A stretch of 64,000 bases of DNA from Effrenium voratum. Lineage: Eukaryota > Sar > Dinophyceae > Suessiales > Symbiodiniaceae. Location of the stretch: the NCBI GenBank assembly GCA_963377175.1, contig CAUJNA010003505.1, forward strand, positions 1,348,202-1,412,201. Direction: 5' to 3'. The notes under the pieces are model-generated. The model made no database searches, was not told where the DNA came from, and saw only the letters and a program-made list of their open reading frames with translations. The position numbers and the translations under genes are program-made. Shown here piece after piece: positions 1-12,113 of the stretch. The stretch's first letter is position 1, and the number at the start of each line of letters is the position of its first letter.

Positions 1-1877
1 GACTGCTTGGAATGTGATGGGCTTCCGACAAAGCAAGGTCTTTCACTGTTCAGCCTCCTGTTCGTGCAGGAGGTCCCAAATGTCCATCAATCGGTGTGGT
101 GTGGGCTCCTTAACTTTTTTTGTGTGCCACTACTGTCACCCCTAAGATGGCTATGTCGAGGTCAAGGCATGTGTTCAATTCAGCAATCTGATGAAGCATG
201 CCACGCACACATGTGACACGCAAAGCTTGAAAGCATTTCCAAACTTGGCGCACGTTCCCGCACAGGTTTGACAAGGGAATTGGCTTCTTCTACATCAGCC
301 CTGTCGCGAAAAGCCACGCGAAGCGAATGGAGCAGATTAATCCAACGTTGGGGAAACCGCTGAAGGCACAATGAGGATTGGTGAGGGCCTTTGCGCATTT
401 TGCTAAGTATGGGTATATCCATCAACTTCCACTGCGTGCAGGTGAATCGCTCGCACGGGGTGAGCGTGAGTTGGGCGAAGCACTCCGGAATCGTGTCGGC
501 GCGCAAACCTTAGATCGATGACTCAGCAGTGCAAGACCGCGTTTGGAACCAGCACAATGTTAAGGTGGCACATCTCCATCGACATTGCAGGCTGGGACAC
601 GCCAGTGAACAACCAGAACAACGTGCCTGACAACGGCCAAAACGAGCAGCCCGACGAGCAAAATGAGACGCAGCTCCCCGAGCCCTGACACCAGGGGCCC
701 ATAGACGCGCATGATGCTATGTGGCGGCAGCGGGCGAGGTTTCGTTTGCAGCCTTGAAGTAGTGCTGTCACGTTGCGCGGGCCAAACTAGATTATTTTTT
801 CTGGGGTCATAGACGCATGCGCGCAATTAAAAGAATTGTCAGCTGTGATCCAACAAGGCTCCGTTCACGCCTGGCTCATGCGCAGGAGTTCGTGTAGGTT
901 TTTGAACGTCAGTGAAAGTCGCTGACTTTGCTTGTCAACAGATGAATCAAGCAGGCCGGACGCGGTTCGATTTAGCGCAAAGAAGAAAGCAGCCATCATA
1001 TCAGCGGCGGCGCAAGAGATCGGTTAGGAGCATGAGCGCGCATGAGCGAACATGAGTGAGCTTTATTTCTACCTCTACTTCTGCATGCCTGCGCGCGTGG
1101 TTCAAGCTGCACCCATCTACGCGCATGCGACTGTTTGTGTGTGCACGGGCCTTATCAGGAACCCGGTCTTTCTCAATGCCGCCGGCCAGCTCATGGAGAA
1201 ACTCTCCTTTGAGCGTTTCGCAGAGATGTGCCTGCATGATGCTGGCCCTGGGATGCCCATATCTCCTGAGCCTTGCCTGCACGCTTTGCAGTGGCATTCG
1301 CACGGTTTTTCTTTTCCTTCGGCATGCGCGGGCACTTGCTCAAGGCTACACATGGTCGATTATGTGGCCCAAACAACGGCGCTGGGCTCTCCTTCTTGTC
1401 GCAGGGTAGGGATCTCAGTTTGCAGACTAGAATTAAGTTTAGCTGACCAACCAAGTCACTAAGAACCTGGCAGCTGCTGATTTCTTCAGCGGCAAGGAAT
1501 CGGTACATCTCGGATTTTGCCAAAGTCTCAGCAAGTGCGCTCTTTGTGCGCACAGGCGAACGTGTGCGTACACTAATGTCAGGCAGGGAGCTGCAACGAT
1601 CGTCAGCTTCTGAGTCAGACTTTGCAGCTGGCATGCTCGGAGACGTCACTGCCTGGGCACGTGCGTGTGCTGTTTCAACTAACGCACTGTTTGAACGTGG
1701 AATGTCCCCCCGCGAATGTATCGACTTTGACCAAGGGACACCTTCGACCGAGAATCCCGGCCTTTGTGCAATGATATACTAACCGTGCGGCTAGGTGGCA
1801 AAAAACAAGATTTCACTTGTGTTACGAGACCATTGAAAGCTACACGTGTGGAGGCATGCATGGTTGATTGATCCTAG
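1..1877. other. Unresolved, partly coding-like 5' region of the window
   Basis: No gene model could be closed here. Open stretches with coding-like composition occur on both strands. On minus, 180-506 is open for 108 codons. On plus, the frame beginning about 1160 reads through a Leu/Glu/Phe-rich segment after a plausible acceptor (TTATCAG then GAACCC near 1160). On minus, 1450-1649 reads a Ser/Asp/Arg-rich segment. None of these could be linked in frame to gene A. They may be upstream exons of gene A or exons of a neighbour. Confidence 0.25.
557..703 (+). CDS. Candidate terminal exon, 48 codons, hydrophilic tail
   Basis: A short frame starts MLRWHISIDIAGWDTP and continues with an Asn/Gln/Pro-rich stretch. 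It ends in RRSSPSPDTRGP and a TAG at 701-703. The frame is also open upstream of the ATG to a possible acceptor (GACTCAG, about 519-525). It could therefore be the last coding exon of a plus-strand gene that begins before the window. Alternatively it could be an internal exon of gene A using a GA donor near 664. The composition looks coded, but I do not recognise the family and have no second exon to confirm it. Confidence 0.3.
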
Positions 1878-4309
1878 GACTGGACTACTACGAGCAGTTC
1901 AAACAACATTACGTTGTATGGAGGATGGCCTTCTGCACTTTGGACCGCCGTGCTCTTCTTGGATATGGCTAGCTCAAGGGAGCACGTTTCGCTCAGAAGA
2001 AAATGTTCTTGGAAACCCTGCTGTTAGTCCATCAGCACGGCTTGGTAACGAGAAGCTCACCGCAAGAAGTGGACACAACATTGATTGTGGTGCGTACTAT
2101 TCTTCTTGATTTTAAGCCTGTAGAAATCACAAATGTAAAAGAGCAAAGCTTTTCTATTGCGAGTGTGGACCTCGCAGGTAACATCCTCATTGCAGTGTTT
2201 GTGGCCACTTGTTGGTCTGATGGCCTATGGTGTATATCATCTAAGGATAACCGCTCGAGTGGCGTTACTACTCCTTCTTGGGATAGCCCGCTGCCTGCAC
2301 ATTTGCATCGAGCAGCCGCGGTCATCGCTAATGCCCAAATTTCCGCTGTTCAGATTGACGGCCAGCTCCATCGAAGGGATCGTCGACTGGATGACGGTAA
2401 ACTTGCATCTTGGCCTTAGTTAGCAGGTGTTGCTCCACAAGATCTGTATTCGGGCGCAGTCAGACAGATCTAGTTGTTTGAAACGCTTATTTTGGGACAG
2501 CCCAAGGAGAGCAAGGCAAGGGAAGCTAAAAACAGAAACTTTTGGTCGGCTACAGTAGTACTGAGTCACGCTGGAAGGTTGACTAGTTGAGCGCTATCTC
2601 GGAACCTCTTTTTCTGGTAAATTTGCACAAGCGAAGGGATGTGAGCAAACATGCGAGTTGCACCCACCGACTCAAAACAATTGCAACGAATGGGTATAGG
2701 GAGTTCCTCGATTAACTTTTCCGCGCGGGGGTCCATATCATCCATTTTAGGGTTTGATCCGCAACTCATCTCATTGACCGAGCCGCGCGCTAGCAGGAGG
2801 TGACATATCCGAAGGTCATGTGCTTGCCATCCAAGTTGGGGGGCCTTCGTTCCGTTGGTGAAGCATCCTCGGAACGGTGTATATGACATGTTCAAATGTA
2901 CCATGCGTATGGGCAAATGTTGGCGAATGCCCCAGGGAATGAAATATGCCGTTTTCTTAAATTTGCGTACGCCGACTTGGTGGTGACTACCAGAGGCATG
3001 TAAACAACATAATATGTACATATATATATATATATATGTATGGACAAATCTATTTGTATATGCTTTAATCCTTGTATGGCACACACATATTTTTGAACAT
3101 TTGGTATATGCACATTTTACAAATGTAATAGCGCAGATCTAGACCAAGAAAAGGGCACTGTACTAGAGCTAGTGTTGCTTTGGTGTGGAAGGTGATGCTG
3201 GCAATGCAAAGAGGTGATGCTGAGGGTGCGGGGCGTGTTCTTTTAAATGTATGATGCCGAGGTAAAAGAACACGGGGACAGCGAGGGGTGTGGCAGGTAG
3301 TGCTGGCGATGCGGACTGGCGATGCTGAGGGCGCGGAGCGTGTTCTTTTAAAATGTTTGATGTCGAAGTAAAAGAACACTGGGGCAGCGAGGTGTGTGGC
3401 AGGTGATGCTGGCGATGCGGACTGGTGATGCTGAGGGCGCGGAGCGTGTTCTTTTAAAATGTTTGATGCCGAAGTAAAAGAACACTGGGGCAGCGAGGTG
3501 TGTGGCAGGTGATGCTGGCGATGCGGACTGGTGATGCTGAGGGTGCCGGGTTTGTTGTTTTAAATGTTTGATGCCGAAGTAAAAGAACACTGGGACAGCG
3601 AGGGGTGTGGCAGGTAGTGCTGGCGATTGGGTGATTGCTGAGGGCGCGGGGCGTGTTTGTGAAAAGTTAGATCGGTGCTGTAGAGTGTGTTCAAGTGTTA
3701 CGCGCGTGCAAAACTCCAGAACAAGGTGAAGAACAAACGAGGTCCTGAGTGTGTGCGCTGATCTGGTCTAGCCCTGACAACCAACATGAAGCACTAAAGA
3801 AGTTGGCGCTTCACTGGGTAAGACGTCACGGATCGTTTGTTCGCCAGCCTTGATCAGCTTCATGGCCAGCTACGGCCACATGACGGAGAAGCCCACGACC
3901 TGCTTCGGCACTGCGCAGGGCGCTTATTCCGCAAGCACAGGTCACACACACATGTATATATATATATATATTTATTTATGCGCTTGCTGAGTCCGTGGCT
4001 GAAGAAGCTCTATGTCAAATTCACAAAGAAGGATCGGCTGAAGCTGAAAAAGAAGCAGCTCAAGACCAAGAAGCACAACCTTCCCATGGTGCGTCATTAC
4101 ACGAACGCTGCCGGGGCGTCCAGAGTGTTGGGATCTTATCACACGCACATGTGCACATGGTCAAAACATGTACTCATGAAGCGCCGTTCTCATATCTTGT
4201 TGGGTTACCTGCGCAAAACGAACTCAGGACAGGGGACCGGGGGCTGCGTCACTCACAAGTCTACCCTCGCGCCTATGGAAAGAAAATTGCACGCACTCAT
4301 TTGGCCTGG
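1878..4309 (+). CDS. Gene A: DNA cytosine-5 methyltransferase-like protein (partial, 5 exons)
   Basis: Five exons join in one frame: 1878-2051, 2246-2392, 3858-3914, 3992-4122 and 4233-4309, about 195 residues. Donors are GA, GA, GC, GA, then GT. The motif order matches phage-type C5-methyltransferases. A Gly-Pro-Pro-Cys motif comes first (HFGPPCSSWIW; Cys codon 1951-1953, the motif IV nucleophile). Then come a hydrophobic helix and IEQP (Glu codon 2310-2312, in the place of the motif VI ENP/ENV). Last is SYGHMTEKPTTCFGT, like the YGxxxRKPTxxWTN block of phage enzymes. A basic segment and SQVYPRAYG follow. I recall this family as highly repeated in symbiodiniacean proteomes. The N-terminal SAM-binding loop and the C-terminus are not found. 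Exon c starts AG then C, so that junction is the weakest. Methyltransferase kinship is my inference. Catalytic Cys and Glu are kept, so activity cannot be excluded. Confidence 0.6.
3205..3660. repeat. Minisatellite, about 106-bp unit, each copy with a perfect hairpin
   Basis: Four to five copies of a unit of about 106 bp lie in the third-exon-side intron of gene A. Copies carry GTGATGCTGAGGGCGCG, then GTGTTCTTTTA, an 18-19 nt spacer with GATGCCGA, and TAAAAGAACAC. The two 11-mers are exact reverse complements. Hairpins lie at 3235-3273, 3340-3379 and 3446-3485. The copy near 3550-3590 has a damaged left arm. Confidence 0.9.
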
Positions 4310-5392
4310 GTGGACCCATGACGGCAAACTACGTTTGTTTTTGTACTTTGGGTTCGCGCGTCTTCTCGTAAAAGGACAGCAGGGGGGCTCTGAATTAGTT
4401 GTCGCACGCTTCCTGATTGCAAAGGCGGAGCACAAAGGAGAACTACGCAGGGCGCTGTGTGAGGAGACGGAAATGCCCCCCCCGGGAGAGATCTTGGCAC
4501 ATGCAGCTCGGCTCGCTCTTTCATGAAGAGAGGCGCACGCACACTTCTACTGACTTGCTTGGATCCAGGCAAAAGACACACGCATGCGAAGTATCAACTG
4601 GTGGAGCGTACAATGATCGAGCTATGTGTTGATGCGCACCGTCATGCTATTTCTTTGCTGATGCGCATGTGCTGAGGCAAAGAAACTGACACGCTGGGGG
4701 GTGGCAAACCTCGAGCCTGTTCGATTGTTTCTTCAAGCAGAACGGGATGCTGGCCGCTACCACCCAGTGCTTTCATGCGGCCTGGACGGCCCATGAGTGT
4801 TGAGTAAGTGAGCCAACTGCAGACGCTCACACACGTGGTCACTTCACCACATGTGCATAGCTTAATTAGAACGGTTCTGAAATTGCCATCATGGTCTTGC
4901 CCTACATAGGTTCGGGCTGCGTTGCCCTGATAAGGAGGAGTACCTGAATTGTAAGCAATTAATTTTTACTGACACCCGGTGAACCATGGCTAATTCACAT
5001 TGAATGCCAGCAACGGCTTCTCGACATAAAGTGGAGCTGGGAGCGACAAAAAAATCCGTTCGAGAGCTGGAGCCTGCGGTAGCGTGACGCAACCGTGACG
5101 CGACCGTGACAGACCAAACTTTCCCGTGACAAGACCAAACTTTACCGTGATAAGACCGTGATTTCCCGCCCCCCCAAAACCCCCAGATTTTGACCATGTC
5201 AGTGCGCCACACAATTTGTCAAGTTTGCTGACTCTGTGCATGGCTCAAAGTGACATTTGGACGGATTTGGGCAAGTTGGGGTACACTTGAAACTGCATAT
5301 ACTTTCTTGATCAAACAATAAGTTCCGCAAAAGTCAATGATAGGTGAGGAACCCCTCATCACCCTCTTCGAACCCGTGGGACTTGGCCTATC
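4310..5392. other. Spacer between genes A and B
   Basis: No exon could be linked to gene A or B. Gene A probably has further C-terminal exons here, since its last recognised exon ends at a GT donor and not at a stop. Around 5085-5160 there is a short imperfect repeat built from ACCGTGAC and AGACCAAACTTT. Confidence 0.4.
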
Positions 5393-8300
5393 ATGGTGAA
5401 CCAGGCTGACGCCCTGAAGGCCATCCAGGCGGCAAAGGCACGCGCGACGTGCCTGCAGAAGAGCTCGAGCCCCCAGGCATCACCGTCCACGCCAGCAAAA
5501 GCAGGACCTTGTTTGCCGAGCATGTCAAGAGAAAAGTACAAACTTTGGACGCTCAGTTCTCGTTAAATATTTGGGACTCTAGCCAGCTTCCAACGATTGA
5601 AGGCAGACTTCTGTTAAAAACGGCGTGTGTTGTGGTTGCGAAACTTAAACTAAATCGGACATGTGACTGACGTGAGCTTGAAATGTGATGCCAACGAGTC
5701 GAGTGGCATTAATGACAGATTGGCATTAATGACCGATGTGTGGGTAGCATGGGCGCACATGCCATGTGCATGCATGTTCCGTACATTAGGAACAATATTC
5801 TTTACAATATGCGTGCTTATATTTTCCGTTATGTGTGCAAATCCTAGATGTGACAGTTGTAACCCAAAGTAGGATTGTATGTAACATGATTTTTGTTTTT
5901 TACCGCAGGACCTGCGCGAGGAGATTCGCGCGAGTCCCTTGCAACAACGGCGCCAGGCTCTGACAGCAAAGCCAAGCAAATGGCCTTGAATTCCGTGCAC
6001 ATAGACAAACACGCAGCGCTGCAGCGAACCACCTCCCAGGACACTGCAACGGGAGTGAAGCCAACGCTCCTTGCCTCGGACTCTGCTGAGACACTGGTTC
6101 TCGGCCACTTTGACGAGGTGGTCGAGGACACCAACAGGCAGCCACCGCCCAGCATTGCATCGCCTGAAGAGCCAGCCCCTGCCGCCAAAAGCAGCAGCAA
6201 AGCGACAGCTGCGAAGTCCAAGGCCCAAAAGAAGAAGAATTCAGGAAAGAAAAAAGCCGCGCGCAAGCACAACGGCCCGACCAACAAGAGCGGGGCCAAC
6301 CGCCAGAAGACTCCAGCACAAGATGCCCGGCCCCCTGCAACACCAGCCACTGCGAACTCCCGAGTTCCGGACTCAGCAGCAACAGCGCCAGCAGCCACTG
6401 ATATTGCGCCCCTTGCGACACAAGCAGCATCATCAGAAGGAAATGAGCCCAAAGCACGCGAGCTGATACCAGCACCCGATGAAAGCAAGCAGGCAGTTCT
6501 GCCTGCGAGCCATCAGAAACCAGCCAAGGAAGCAGACACCGCCAGCAACGCTATGCCGCAGCAAGACACGCAAGCAAGCGAGACACCGGCGCAAGCCACA
6601 GTCGCAACAACCACCAGCAAGACGGAGCAGACTTCCCCGAAGCCCACGCCGGCAGACCCCCAGCAGCCTTCCCAGCCGCCCAAGCCAGCAGATCCAAACC
6701 CAGCAGACGTGGCAAGCCTGCTGAACCGAGCAAGCACATCAGACAAAATTTGCGACCCGGCCGAACTGGCGACCGCGCCAGCAAGCACCGGCAAGAAGCG
6801 TGACAAGGCTGCTCACGCAAGGAGGATGCGATTCTTCCGCTCTTTGGAAAGCCAGGATCTCAGATTTTAGCTCGCTCGACCATCGCCTATAGCTAGATCC
6901 TTCTATGCTTACACAACAATGAACGACCATATGTTGATACACGCATGCGCACAAACATACAAACACACATGCAACCATACCAACATACAAACACACAGAC
7001 ACACAGTCAACCATACGCACACACACACACGCGCAGCCCAACACACGTGCACACCTACATACACACACATACAAACAGTTACACACATACCAAACAAACA
7101 TACCACACATACGTACATATACATACATACATACATACATACCTGCCTGCCTGCCTACCTACCTACTTACACACACATACACGCACTACATACCGCTACG
7201 TGACATAGCATCACACCATTACATTACATCGCATTACGTTACTTTTCCTTAAATTACATTGTAGACCTACACACATATGCTACATACATGCACACACACA
7301 TACACACACATACACACACATACATCCATACGTACATACGTACACACATACTTACATATATACATACATACACGCACCCACACATACATACATGCATAGA
7401 TGCATGCGTGCAAGCGCACATACATACAAGCAATACATACAAACAGTCATTCACACTTACATGCACACACGCAAACATAGATACCTACACACATACAAAC
7501 AAACATACATACAAGCATTTCACACAAGCATGCATACATACATACAATCCTGCATGCTGACATACTATACTTGCAAACATATGCACACACACAGCGCACA
7601 TGCATGCATGCATACATACATACGTACATACATACATACTACATACGTACCTGCATACGTGCATACATACATTCATGCAACACACACACAAACATTACAT
7701 CCACATATGCGTATATACATGCACGCCTGCGTGCTTACACACAAAATGCATACATACATGCACACATTACCTACATCACCTCACAGTACACTACATTACA
7801 TGACGCTATACTACATTACACTACAGTACATTATTACACTACATCATATGTCATTCACACACGCACACACACACACTCATGCATTTGCATACCTGCATGC
7901 ACCCATGCATGCACGCATGTATGCATACTTACACACACACACACACATGCACAGATCAACACACGCGCGCGCACATTTCTTACATGATGCGCACATTTGT
8001 AGTTACATGCATACATGTACGCTACATATGCGCGCCAACTCACGCCTGCACACACGCGTGTGGCATCAGGCGCACCGCCGTTGCGCACGTGTGCTTTTGT
8101 GTGTGTGCGGATGTGTCCAACACTCGCCAACTCAAATATATCATTCTAAAAGCAAGTTATTAAGGAGGGTTGAATGACCAAAAGGGCAGAGCCGTGTCAC
8201 AGCTGTGTCAGTTTGCCACCGGCTCTGTCGCAGCATGTCTGTCACAAGCTCTGTCTAGGCTGTCTGTCGCAGCTGTCGCAGGTCTGTTGCAGCTGTCTGT

Positions 8301-10947
8301 CACAGGCTCTGTCGAACTGGCTACCGTGCTTGCAAGTTTGCGGTGCTTCTATGCAACCTTTACATGTTGCATCAATGGTCAAATAGGGGAACCACAAGCT
8401 CGGGTAGTAGAACCTTTCGGTTCCAGCCTAGACACACGATCTAAATATGTACCAAAAAGTATTTATTTATGACCGTATGAAACAGTGCTGCTAGCCAAGG
8501 TGCCCGGTCGCCGCCAGAAGTGCGAGAGCTCGCAGAGCGTGCGCGGTCGAGCCCCTTGGCAGCGGGGTGTGCAGAAGGGGTCCCTTACTCAAAAGCCGGG
8601 CATTGCTTGCCTCGGCCCTCTTGAAGGCTGTCATCAATGTTCCCTTTGACTTCTTTTCATGATTTCTTCACACCAAGCAAAATGCAGGGATCTAAACTTG
8701 TGTGCCTCTCTCTGGCGAGTGGTCAGTTATTTGTATGTATTTACATTTTTCAATAAGGGAGCAGCCCTTTGAACCACAGGGGAAATGGGCCCCTAAGCCA
8801 TGCTCGCTTCTTTGCCGTTGGCGCTAAGAAGTTAGCCTGCGTGTTCCATTACTGCCTTGCAAGGCTCATTGCATGCATGGATTATCCCACCTACCGCCCC
8901 GTGGCTTGGAAAACCATCTAGAAGCATGAAGGAGCCGACCAGACCAGGAAATAAGAGGTGAGAAACGGAAGGGTAAGGACAAAACTAAGGACCGTAAAAA
9001 GTGTAGGAAGAAATCAAGGAGAAGGAAGAGAACGTTAGCCAGCATTGCGCTGAAAGCCACTTATGCATGCCTCGCAATCTCGGAACTTCTGCCCTCTAGC
9101 TTTCCGCCCCCTGGCAGCTTGTTTCATCCCAATGATCGGGCCCTTGGAAAAAAGGTGGCCGTGACACGTGCAAGGCGATGGCTGCAAGAACGCGAAGCTT
9201 CAAGCGCTCTTCGAGGAGTGGGTGAACGTTGGCGGGGACTGGTCTTCCTCAAGCTTGGTGCTCCGCTTCTCGACGACCCAGCGCGAGACCCGTCGGGGTG
9301 GGCGGCGTTGGCTGACGCGAGCCCAACTTTGTGAGAAGTATGGGTCCGCGGAGCTCGCTGAGGAAGTGATCGCCAGGAAGCTGGGTGATGATGTTTTGAG
9401 AAAGTCTCAATGCAAAGCTCACCCAGAGTTTCCAAACAACCCGTCCATGCAGCTGTACCTCGTGCACGACGAGGAGTATGAGACGTCCGAGCAGGACACC
9501 CAGATCTCGGCCCTCTTCGAACAGAGGTCGAGTGATGGTGACAGGAGGCGGCGCAAGCGCAAGGCGTCGTCGTCTTCGGCGTCGCCCTCTCCAAGCTCCT
9601 CATCCGAGGCCAGCGACTCCGACGATGACGCGACGGACACCAGCAACGACAAGCAGGACAAGGAATGCAAGAAAGATAAGGGCAAGGAGAAGGACAAGGA
9701 CAAGGAGAAGGGCAAGGACAAGCAGAAGGGCAAGGAGAAGGGCAAGGAGAAGGCGAAGGGGCGCAAGAAGAATGCGAAGAAAAGCAGGAAACCGAAGAAG
9801 CTCACAGAGGAGCAGAAGCAGGCCCAGGAGGCAAAGGCTGAGCAGAAACGGCTCAAAGACGAAGCGAAAACCAAGGAAAGGGAAGAGGGAAAGCAGCGGC
9901 AACAGGTGAGGGGCGCAGCTAAGAAGGCACCTTTGATCAAATCTGTTGATCTAATTGCCGGCAACATGGACTAGCTAGCATGTTTTTGCATCAGTCAATG
10001 TGGGCGTTTGCCTCTCCAACTGCCTCTCCAACTGAGCTAGCCGAGGTGCTGAACAAGCTGATGGCGCAAATCCAGGATGTGGCCAACAGCGAGATCAAGC
10101 TTCAGAAGCTGCAGGAACCTCAGATGGGCAACAGCCCCCAACTACCCCCCATTAAAGATTAGCATATATCGGTTTATTGCTACATTGCTAAATTGGTCCT
10201 TTGGTTTTTTGGAGTGTCAACCAAGTCAAGAGTGTGATTTGGAGGTACGATGTTGCATGCATGCATGATGCATACGTAGATCGATACGCGCGCTTGCATA
10301 CTTCACCCAGCATCTCGAAACAATAGTAAGAGGTGAAAGCCGCGAGTTCAAAGGAGAGCGGCTTTTGGAACCAAACAACCATGCATATCTAGTGTTCCCT
10401 AACTCACTCTGAGACAATTGCGGAATCAACCGCCTTCAATCAGACAGCTATATTGTGCAATTTCAGATTCAGCTGTTTGACAGGGGCACCATTGACCACA
10501 TGATTGAATGACCCCCTTTTTTTTTTGCCGCCCTTCAACCGATGCCAAGGCCCGCCAATCTGCAGGTCGCGCTCAAGAAGGACTTCGGGGTCTTCAAGTC
10601 GAAGCTCATCAATGCCAGGGAGACCTTGCAAGCTGCGCTGGACAATAACAAGGCAGGGCGTTTCGCGCTCGTGTCCACTTTGCATTAGCGTGCATGCTAT
10701 ACAAATACATATATGTAGTATATATATATATGTGTGTGTAGGATGTACGTGTCAATCTAGATGCGAACATGTCATTTTTAGAGCAAGGAGCCGACCGCCG
10801 TTTGACCGGAAAACCGAACACGTGTTGCGCCTCACGTTTGTTTTCGCGATCGCCCCTTTGCAGTTGGATGACATCAAGCCGAAGATGGAGGCCGGGGAGG
10901 CGACGTGCGAGGATTACAAGTCCAACAAGCCCAAAGTGTCGTCCTAA
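5393..10947 (+). CDS. Gene B: Lys-rich conserved dinoflagellate protein, 7 exons, function unknown
   Basis: Proposed exons are 5393-5528, 5909-6850, 8500-8550, 9175-9905, 9995-10114, 10566-10652 and 10864-10947. They join in frame to 716 residues ending at TAA. Donors are GA, GC, GC, GT, GA and GC. Residues 1-360 are Ala/Pro/Ser/Thr-rich with Lys patches and probably disordered. A conserved core follows: MRFFRSLES, PEVRELAERARS, LQALFEEWVNVGGDW, RRWLTRAQL and a YLVHDEEYE end. Then come a Ser/Asp stretch, a long KDKGKEK-type Lys-rich region, and a helical tail across three small exons. I recall the core as a common uncharacterised symbiodiniacean family. The start is the ATG at 5393. The first junction is tentative, because a GC donor at 5520 also keeps the frame. 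Nothing in it shows an enzyme, and the basic tail suggests nucleic-acid binding. It lies between genes A and C in the same direction. Confidence 0.75.
6905..8100. repeat. Long CA/ACAT-type microsatellite tract in intron 2 of gene B
   Basis: About 1.2 kb of almost uninterrupted ACAC, ACAT, CATG and CGCG alternation, i.e. alternating purine-pyrimidine sequence, inside the intron 6851-8499. The many ORFs read from it are runs of His/Thr/Tyr or Cys/Val and are not genes. Confidence 0.95.
8185..8335. repeat. Short minisatellite of CTGTCxCAGGCTCTGTC units
   Basis: Imperfect tandem copies of a unit of about 20-24 bp built from GCTGTCTGTC, CACAGGCTCTGTC and related pieces, in the same intron of gene B just after the CA-rich tract. 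Confidence 0.75.
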
Positions 10948-12113
10948 AGGGGCCCGCAGACTTTCGATCTGCTTTTGGGTTTTGGCAGCAAAGCTGCAAA
11001 TCATCATGAATCATATGAAATTGGGGCTGATCTGGACGTGCGCGTGGGAGGCATGCAATGCAGCATCATGAATTAAAGTACAAGGTTGTGGCATGATGGA
11101 CAGTTTTCTATTTCTGGGGTAGCCTGCCTGCACACATGATTGCTTCAAACATCTCAATTCAGTTTACACGGTTGTAAGACTCTGGTCAATCGACCATTTA
11201 AACATGAACAACACAGTGTTCATGTCCATTTTTCTTTGCATGCGTGCGCGGCAGTCATGATGCTTTATTGGTGCCTCTCTTAGGCCTCGTCATTTAGGAT
11301 CAGAGTGGGTGACGCTGTGGCCAGCCTGGCCGCACGTGCAATTTCAGTAGTTTTTGTGGAGGTCAAACGGCCCCTAAAACTGTGAGGACAAAATACAGCT
11401 AAGCCTTGATGGATGACCCTCCTAGGGTTTTGGGCCTTTTGACCTGATCATGAGCCGATGGTCCGGGCTTACTGAAAAGCCACGCGGGCAATCTGTTTTG
11501 CGCTCAAGAGCAAGTGCAACACGCATTGGATCGACGCCGGATAAAAAGGAACCTGGTACTGATCATTTGCAAAGTTCGTTGGTACTGAAGCATGCATGCG
11601 TGATGAGGCACCCAAAAACCGCCCAGCGCAGGTGAGCGAAAGGCCTGGGTGATGCAGCAAGCCGTGGAGAATGTCGGCAGCGGAGTTCCTCGGCGCGAAT
11701 GAGGAAGCGCGAAATGTTGCGTGACAAAGAATGGCCAACTATAGTAGTTGTTGATAGTTTGACACTTAATACTGCTTGATTCCCGCCCCCCTCATGGCGT
11801 GACCAAGTCAAGAAGACCTGCTGACGCGACACAAATAATAGTATAATTAGTCCTGGGAGTTGTTTCTGCGCCTTGCCGATTGGGGCGCCGGTGTCCGACC
11901 TATCACACGTGCACGCGTCATGCGGATTGAACATGCAACGCGTGCGCAGCTGCAACAAGGTTAGCAGTGTTCGCAATGTGGTGGCGAACGCGAGGGCACA
12001 TGTCAAGGAAACTTGGCTTTTGGTTCACACGGCGCGCCTTGCTGCACTGTGGTAGTTTACGTTTTCCTTGAGAAGTCTGGTCCCTGTGATCGAGTGTCGT
12101 GCAGTCCACTCAG
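10948..12113. other. Spacer between genes B and C, may hold 5' exons of gene C
   Basis: The first exon found for gene C starts in mid-frame at 12114, so its start codon and earlier exons should lie here. A short coding-like stretch, QQAVENVGSGVPRR near 11651-11700, is a possible one, but I could not join it. Otherwise nothing is recognisable. Confidence 0.3.

Noticed and set aside
5536..5541. Canonical GT donor after gene B exon 1
   Set aside because: Using GTACAA at 5536 puts exon 2 out of frame (stop within 20 codons). A GA or GC donor a few bases upstream keeps the frame.
6909..8177. Many ORFs of 60-261 codons on both strands
   Set aside because: They are translations of CA/ACAT microsatellite in different frames (His/Thr/Tyr or Cys/Val runs) inside an intron of gene B.
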